NCBI GenBank assembly: GCA_027625915.1
Contig: JANTQA010000051.1
Span: 2,232,501-2,296,500 of the forward strand
Length of the DNA: 64,000 nt
From: Anaeramoeba flamelloides
Taxonomy: Eukaryota; Metamonada; Anaeramoebidae
Direction: 5' to 3'
Made by a program: the position numbers and the translations under genes. Position 1 is the stretch's first letter, and the number at the start of each line of letters is the position of its first letter. A model generated the notes under the pieces. It saw only the letters and a list, made by a program, of their open reading frames with translations. It did not search any database and was not told where the DNA came from. Shown in pieces: positions 57,726-64,000 of this stretch.

Positions 57726-59450
57726 TTTGGGTTTTATCCTCTTAACATCGATATTTTTGACCGACTGTATTTTTTTTTTAATATTTGGATAATTGAAGAA
57801 TCTTATCCAATATAAAATCATATCATTTGTAGTCTTTCAGAAGAATTCGTTTGGAAGTTAAACCTAAATGAAGAAACTTTCTTGAAATCAATCATAACTT
57901 TTGATTGAATTCCAGGTTTACCCACAAAGGTGTGTTATTTTAACAACTTTAAAAGAAGTAGTGTTTAGATACTGATAAATTGCAATAAATGTTCAGAAAT
58001 TATTACTTGATTTTACTTTTTGAAATTATTATGCTCAAACTTTTAATAAAGCACTTTATGAAGTCAACTGTTATGAAACTCTGTAAAATTATTTGTTCTT
58101 CAAAATATTCTTTGTCGTGGATTGTTTGAGAAGAAACAGTTATAAGATTTATAAAAATGGAAATTGAACTAAAAATTTTTTTGAAATTTTTTGGAATTTA
58201 ACAGTATTTCCAATAACAATCACTTTTTTACAAAAACCAGATATTTTACTAATCAACATGGATTTTGGAGAATTGTCTGAAATTTTTTTAAAAGTGGTTG
58301 GATATTTTCGCTGGTTGTTTATGATTAATAAACGGGGAAAAATTATAACTTGTTTTTCCGTTTTTTTTTTCTTACAAACAAAACTGAATTAAAAGAAATT
58401 TGTTGTTAATGTGTGATCTCAATTTGATTGTTAAATACCTTTTTTGTTATTCAAATTATTGGTTCAACAACGAGTCCTAAATGAAAAGAATTCATAACTG
58501 GTATTGGAATTAAAAACTGATAAATTTTCACTTCTTTTTTGGATTCCTTTTTCAAAGCGAGTTTTAAAATTTCAACCCTCTTTTCATGTGAACTGTATTC
58601 TCAAAAGAAAAAATAAGAAGATGAAGTGAAAATTTTTTCCCATTTGAAACCCAACAACCATTCTCAAAAAATTGATAAATTGATTGTTATTTTGTCCAAT
58701 TTAAATTTCAAAGACCAATAAATGCGAAAAAAGTGGACCTTGGTCTTCAAAATTCACTCTACTTTTGTCTGTGAACATCTTTTATCAATTTCCTTCTGAA
58801 AAAATCTATGATTAGATGAATAAGATCAAAAACAATGTTATTCTCTCAAAATGCAACTCTTTTGTTCTTTGTCATTAGAGATTTTTTGTTGATTCAAATT
58901 ATGTGAAAATGAGTAATTAAGAAATGCGGTTTTGAAATATGTGTTGTTGCTTTAATATTTTCTCCAAAATATCTTTCTTTTACCTTAGAAAAGCAAATTG
59001 TTGAGAAAGTAAAGACCACTTGTTTCCAAAGACTTCCATTGTTAGTCTCGCTCTTCATATACTTTATTGTTTATTTTTAAAAAAGAATTGAATTGTTCGA
59101 ATAAAAACAAGAAAATTATACTCATGAAAATGCTTTTTTGTTGTGTGTATTATTTTTTTTTTATTGTCAAAGATGTATTTTTTCCTCCAAAATTTGGTAT
59201 TTTCGTAAAAAAGTAAAAAGAAAATCAAAAGATGACTAAACTGTTAGATCTTCAAATTATCAAATCCCTTTAAAAATATCTCAAAAAAATTCAGTAAATT
59301 TTTAAACCGTTGAAATCCCATTTCCAGAATTTGTTGTTCTGTGTAATAGCCAAATTTGTTTGTGTTGATCTTCGAACATTCAAAGTCTTATATTTTTTTT
59401 CTTCCTTGACATTCATTTTTTTTAAATTTCCTTTCTCTATTAATCATAAA
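57726..59450. other. upstream region of the G3PDH gene
   Basis: Less repetitive and less AT-rich than most of the window. No exon recognised. A 22-base match (starting aagatgaagtg) to 48727-48748 lies at about 58618-58639. The last 60 bases before the ATG are C/T-rich. No further regulatory site can be named. Confidence 0.45.
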
Positions 59451-59660
59451 ATGAACTCAAAATTTCTTAAAATTGGTGCTATTGGTACTCTTGTCGGTGT
59501 TACCGCTTTAACTGGAATGCATTATTTCGGATGTGGATCCAAACCAATTAAGCCATTCACTCCTATCGAAGATGAAATCAAAAAACCAAAAACACCACAA
59601 AAAGTTGGTATCATTGGTTCTGGTAACTGGTATGTTTTTTTTTTTTTTTTTGATTCTTAA

Positions 59661-59738
<78 letters not shown>

Positions 59739-60987
59739 CGTTTTTGTTTTGTAATAATTTCTTTCTTCTGGTTCTTTATGAATTAAAGTAAATTAATTTT
59801 CAAAACACGTTTTTTTATTTATTTTTTTTCTTTCTCATCCTAACAGGATGAACTGTTTTGACCAAAAATTTTCTCCTTTCTGTATTTTTTTTTTTTTTTT
59901 TAATTTTTTAATTTATGCTTTTATTTTTTGCTAAAATTTTTTCTCCTTTATTTTTTATTTTTAAACTTTTTATTTTACATTAAATAGGGGATCAGCAATT
60001 GCCAAAATTGTTGGAGCAAATGCCTTAAAAAACCCAGACTTTTTTGTTGAAGAAGTTAAACAATACGTTTACGAAGAAGAATTTGAAGGAAGAAAATTAA
60101 CTGAAATCATCAATGAAGATCACATGAACAAGAAATATCTTCCAGGAATTGAACTCCCAGAAAACATTGTAGCCGATCCAGATCTAGTCAGCACTGTCAA
60201 AGATGCCGATTTATTGATCTTTGTCCTTCCTCATCAATTTGTACCAAGAATTCTCGGTACAATCAAGGGAAAACTTAAGAAGGGTGTCCGTGCAATCACC
60301 TTAATCAAAGGTGTCAATTTCATTGACAACAAACTTGTTCTCATTTCCGAACTCATCGAAAAGGAACTCGAATGTGAAGTTTGTTCTTTAATGGGTGCTA
60401 ATGTAGCCAACGAAGTTGCTCAAGAACAATACTGTGAAACCTCCATTGGTTATAAGAATGTTGAAACTGGTATCCTCTTCTGGAAATTATTCAACACCGA
60501 AAACTTTGAAGTAAGAATTGTTAACGACGTTAAAGGACCAGAAATCTGTGGTGCCCTTAAGAATGTTGTTGCCATCGGTGCAGGTTTCGTTGATGGTGTC
60601 GAAGAATATGGTGGAAACACAAAGGCTGCCATCATGAGAGTTGGATTAATGGAAATGAAACAATTCGCTCAAATGTACTATCCATCCGTACAAACCGAAA
60701 CCTTTTTCGAAAGTTGCGGTGTCGGTGATCTCATCACTACATGTTTCGGTGGAAGAAACAGAAAATGTGCTGAAGCTTTCGTCAGAACAAAAAAAAGTTG
60801 GGAAGAAATCGAAAAAGAATTATTAAAAGGTCAAAAATTACAAGGTACCGGTACAGCCATCGAAGTCTATGAAATCTTAAAAAACGATAATGTCATTGAC
60901 AAATTCCCTCTCTTTAAAACAATCTACAAAATTGTTAAAGGTAAACTCGATCCTGAAGATATTGTCAAATATGATCAATTAGATTAA
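59451..60987 (+). CDS. GPD1: NAD-dependent glycerol-3-phosphate dehydrogenase (2 exons)
   Basis: Exons 59451-59629 and 59988-60987; the 358-nt intron (gtatgt..aatag) splits the Trp codon of the nucleotide-binding loop. The product is 392 residues. It reduces dihydroxyacetone phosphate to glycerol 3-phosphate with NADH, for lipid synthesis and redox balance. Visible: GSGNWG at 56-61 (Rossmann loop), KYLPGIELP, FVLPHQF, GANVANEVA at 196-204, ALKNVVAIGAGF with conserved Lys about 251, GGNTKAA with catalytic Lys about 272, CGVGDLITTC and GGRNRK near 303-319. An N-terminal hydrophobic span (about 5-26) precedes the catalytic part, which is unusual for the cytosolic enzyme and suggests membrane anchoring or organelle import. 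No PTS1 (ends QLD). Codons favour C-ending ATC, CTC and TTC, unlike the other genes here, as in a strongly expressed gene. Confidence 0.96.
59665..59734. repeat. T70 homopolymer in the G3PDH intron
   Basis: Seventy consecutive T between donor and acceptor, with more T-runs on both sides. The stated length may be affected by sequencing. Confidence 0.9.
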
Positions 60988-61334
60988 GTTAATAGTTGTC
61001 TTTTTATTGACAATTTTTTTTTTTAGTTTAATATCTTTTTTAAAAATTTTTTAAATAGGGTTCTCATTTAATATTTGCTAGTTGTGAATATTTTTTAAAT
61101 TTCTATGAAATTTTTCTAAGTTGATTCTTTTTTTTTATATGTTCTTTTGAATTTCCTAACAAAATAAACTAAAACTTTATAAACTTTAGAAATTTTTTAT
61201 TTTGGATTTTAATTTGATTTTTTATACCTTTCTTGTGGATATTTTTTATATTGTTTTTTTATTTTTAGACCTTCGTCAAAGTTAAAAGTAAATTAATTCA
61301 AGAAATTTAAAAAGGAGCCAATTTTAAAATAAAT

Positions 61335-61960
61335 TTTTTACTTTGTCTGAAAAGAGTATTATAAAGGATTACAATCACTGAAATTTGAAATCAGATTATC
61401 TTTTATAAGATGTAGTGACTTGTTAATTTATTTCTTCGCTGATCGATCTTGACTTTGATATGGATTTTAACAATTGTTCAAAATGACAATTTTTGACAAT
61501 TTATTTTCTTTTTTTTTCCGAAATCCGAATTGAAGTGTGTACGATTAATAGATTGGTCAAGGCATGTGTTTAAGAATAAATTTAAATTTTTGGGTTTTAG
61601 AAAAGAATCTTGATTTACTTTTTTGTCAATTACTAAATGAAAAAAAAAATTTTTTTATAATCTTTCAATAAAACCAAGGTTAATTAAAATTTCAATCAAC
61701 AACCCACAAATCACCCCTTTTTATAACTTAAATTCCAGCGATTAACCTTACGATCTTCAATTCAGATTTCGGGAATAAAAAAAATAAATTGTCAATAATT
61801 GTCATTTTGAACCACTATTAAAACCTATACAAAGCACAAGATCAATTAGATAAGAACCAAATTAACAAGTGGTAACAAAAGATATAAGATAATTTTTTTC
61901 CAATTGTCAGGAGTTGTAAACCTTAAAAGATGACTTTTTTCAGAATAAAAAGATAAAAAA
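61335..61960. repeat. foldback repeat M downstream of G3PDH
   Basis: Two arms of roughly 215-230 bp (about 61335-61550 and 61745-61960) are inverted copies around a 190-bp loop. Shared words include caaaatgacaat, aattgacaa-type, ccgaaat and acttgttaattt. The arms differ at many sites, so the element is old. No coding sequence. Confidence 0.75.
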
Positions 61961-63599
61961 ATACACACGAATGTATTTTTTCAATCTTTGATTTATTTTA
62001 CAGCCATTTAAGCTGCACCATAGAAATTTATAAGATATACAGATTATTGTCTATTATAAACCGTATTTTTGAAATAGAAAATTCAATTTCTCTTGTATCA
62101 TGTGATGAATTTTTTTTAATGATATCAAACAATAATTAAAAAGGAACAAAAAAGAAATCACAGAAACTAGAAATATTTTTTGTCCATTGATTTTAAAATG
62201 TTGAAAACTTTTATTTTTTCAATTTTAAAAATTGAAGATTCCACATTAATAAAAGTTTTTTTCGATCCTAGTTTTAAAATTGTAAAAACCTGAAATTTTA
62301 ACATTTTTGAAAATTAAAGATCCATATGAAGATAATTATTTTGTCAATTAGTTTATCGATTTCCAAAAAAAAAAATGAATTACTTAATTTTTCACCTTTT
62401 ATAATTTTAATGGTTCAATATAAACTTTTAGAACCTTTTATATTTTATCATACATAATAAACTGTTATAATAGAATATTAATTTCTATTAATTATAAATT
62501 TTCATGGTAGGTTTGGAACGGCAGTATTTCAGCTTTGTATCATAGTTCCCTTCCTTATTTTATCCCACGGATTTGTGGATCAGTATAAGGGATTAAATTT
62601 TGTGACTGATCTTTGTTGTTTAAAATAATTTTTGATCTTGAAATTTATTTTTTGAATATCTGAAAAAATTCTTTTAGATCCTTTTATGAATATTTTATTT
62701 TGATATTAAATTTTCTAATTTTTTATAACGAAAAATATATCACAAAGTAGCTTAAAATTCACTGTTGAAATAATGAAAATGTTTTTGCGTTATTATGTTT
62801 CTTATACTTTGATTTAATTTTTTAAAAAAGAGGGATCAATCTAAAAATTTGATTCATATAAAATATCATAATACCTTTGGAAGAATGAAAAATCCATTGA
62901 AAATAGTTTATGATTGTATTTAAAGAGAAATAACCCTTCTTTTTTTTTTTTTCCAACATAGGATAAATATATAACATTTTTTAAACATCAAAAAGAAGAA
63001 TAAAAACTAAATTACCCCCTTTATATTTCCCAAAACCAAAACTTCCAAATAATTAACCAATGGTAACAACAGAGGGGTTTTATATTGATGTTATGAATTT
63101 TAAATGCAAAATTATAAACCACCTGAAATATAAATCACCGTAGAATAAAAAGATATATGTATTTTTAGTAAAAATAAAATAAAAGAGAAAAGAAAAAAAA
63201 AAAGAAAAAGGAAAAAAAAAAAAAAAAACAAACAAGAAATATACAGAAGAGAGGGTAAAAAAAATAAATAAAGATTCCATTAAAATATTTTCGAATGGAT
63301 TCTAAATGAATAAATATAATAAAAAAAATACTTGAGTTTATATAAAAATCTAATTTATTTATAAAAGATATTAAAAGGATGTTATTGTTTTTTTTTTTGT
63401 ATAGGGTTGTGTATTTTTTCATCTATTTTTCACTGCTCTCTTTTTATTGATCCTTTCCAACCCATTACACATATTTAACCCCACACTCATCATAAGAAAA
63501 AACCCCTTTCTTAATTAAATTTATCTGATTTTTGGAATAAATACTTTAATTGTGAAAGTCATAATTATTTTAATAGAGGAAACATTAACCTTTTTTTTT
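61961..63599. other. AT-rich spacer
   Basis: No gene. A short less AT-rich patch at 62510-62590 was examined for a tRNA and gave no cloverleaf. A purine-rich tract lies at about 63170-63260. Confidence 0.5.
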
Positions 63600-63659
63600 G
63601 AAAATTAATAAAAGAACAAAAATCCAGAAATGAACTGGACCAATTTTGATTAATATAAA

Positions 63660-64000
63660 ATTTTTACAAAGATTTTGACCCACTTGATAATGTAACGATG
63701 GGTTATTTTGATGGTTTAATCCTCGTATTCTAATCGAAATTATATTTTTAAAATTTTGATGTTGATTGATTTTTCTAATTTTTCAAATTTTTATTTTTCT
63801 TTTTCTTTTTTTTTTTCATTTTTTTCGATTTCTTTTCTTTTTTATTTTATTCGTTTTTTTTTTTCATTTTTATACTTTTTTTTTGATACCTTTTTTTAAC
63901 AATAGGTTAATTTGGAAAAAAAAGAAGATTTTCGAAAAGACCAATAATCACTATGAAAAATTCGGTTTGTAACGTCTTTTAAAACGAATTTAATTATTAG
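63660..64000 (+). repeat. repeat L, copy 2 (runs off the window)
   Basis: Direct match to 49590-50045, including the T-rich tract and the gaaaagaccaataatcact block. The right end is outside the window. Confidence 0.6.

Noticed and set aside
59533-59754. Frame running into poly-Phe
   Set aside because: It is out of frame with G3PDH exon 1 and runs through the intron T70 tract.
62510-62590. Possible tRNA in a less AT-rich patch
   Set aside because: No acceptor-stem pairing and no GGTTC-type T-loop could be found.

Overview
The window is nuclear DNA from a very AT-rich eukaryote. Evidence: genes have spliceosomal introns with GT..AG ends and T-rich 3' sides, homopolymer and (TA)n tracts are everywhere, and gene density is low (six recognisable genes in 64 kb). 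Gene content (Spg1/Tem1-type GTPase, cullin, RhoGAP, NAD-dependent glycerol-3-phosphate dehydrogenase) fits a free-living protist, perhaps amoeboid, but the sequence does not fix the lineage. No virus-like element, CRISPR array, rRNA or convincing tRNA was found.

Layout. 0-2.9 kb: no gene. 2.9-3.9 kb: three-exon Spg1/Tem1-like small GTPase (+). 4-10 kb: short transposon-derived repeats. 10.2-11 kb: five-pass membrane protein (+). 11-17 kb: repeats, including one mobile element inserted inside another. 17.3-38.3 kb: one cullin gene in nine exons, about 2.46 kb of coding sequence spread over 21 kb because its introns (up to 6.2 kb) hold inverted-repeat DNA transposons, hairpin repeats and a LINE relic. 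38.3-46.6 kb: repeats and long (TA)n tracts. 46.7-47.3 kb: second copy of the membrane protein on the opposite strand. 47.6-52 kb: repeats. 52.2-53 kb: small RhoGAP protein (-). 54-59.4 kb: repeats and ordinary AT-rich spacer. 59.5-61 kb: glycerol-3-phosphate dehydrogenase (+) with an N-terminal hydrophobic anchor. 61-64 kb: a foldback element, spacer, and a repeat running off the window.

The main signal beyond the genes is a population of short inverted-repeat elements that insert at TA. Three natural before/after site pairs inside the window show the TA duplication directly: family A inside one arm of a foldback repeat, family B inside a family A copy, and element R inside a foldback whose uninterrupted relative lies 42 kb away. 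Decayed Tc1/mariner-like coding traces (a helix-turn-helix region and a DDE-end region) lie in the cullin introns. The second notable signal is the inverted pair of membrane-protein genes: roughly 400 bases at the 5' end are identical including silent sites, while the 3' half has diverged to about three quarters identity, as expected from gene conversion.

The recognisable genes do not form a pathway. Spg1 and RhoGAP are signalling proteins of cytokinesis and actin control, the cullin is a ubiquitin-ligase scaffold, and glycerol-3-phosphate dehydrogenase is metabolic. Each is likely transcribed separately.
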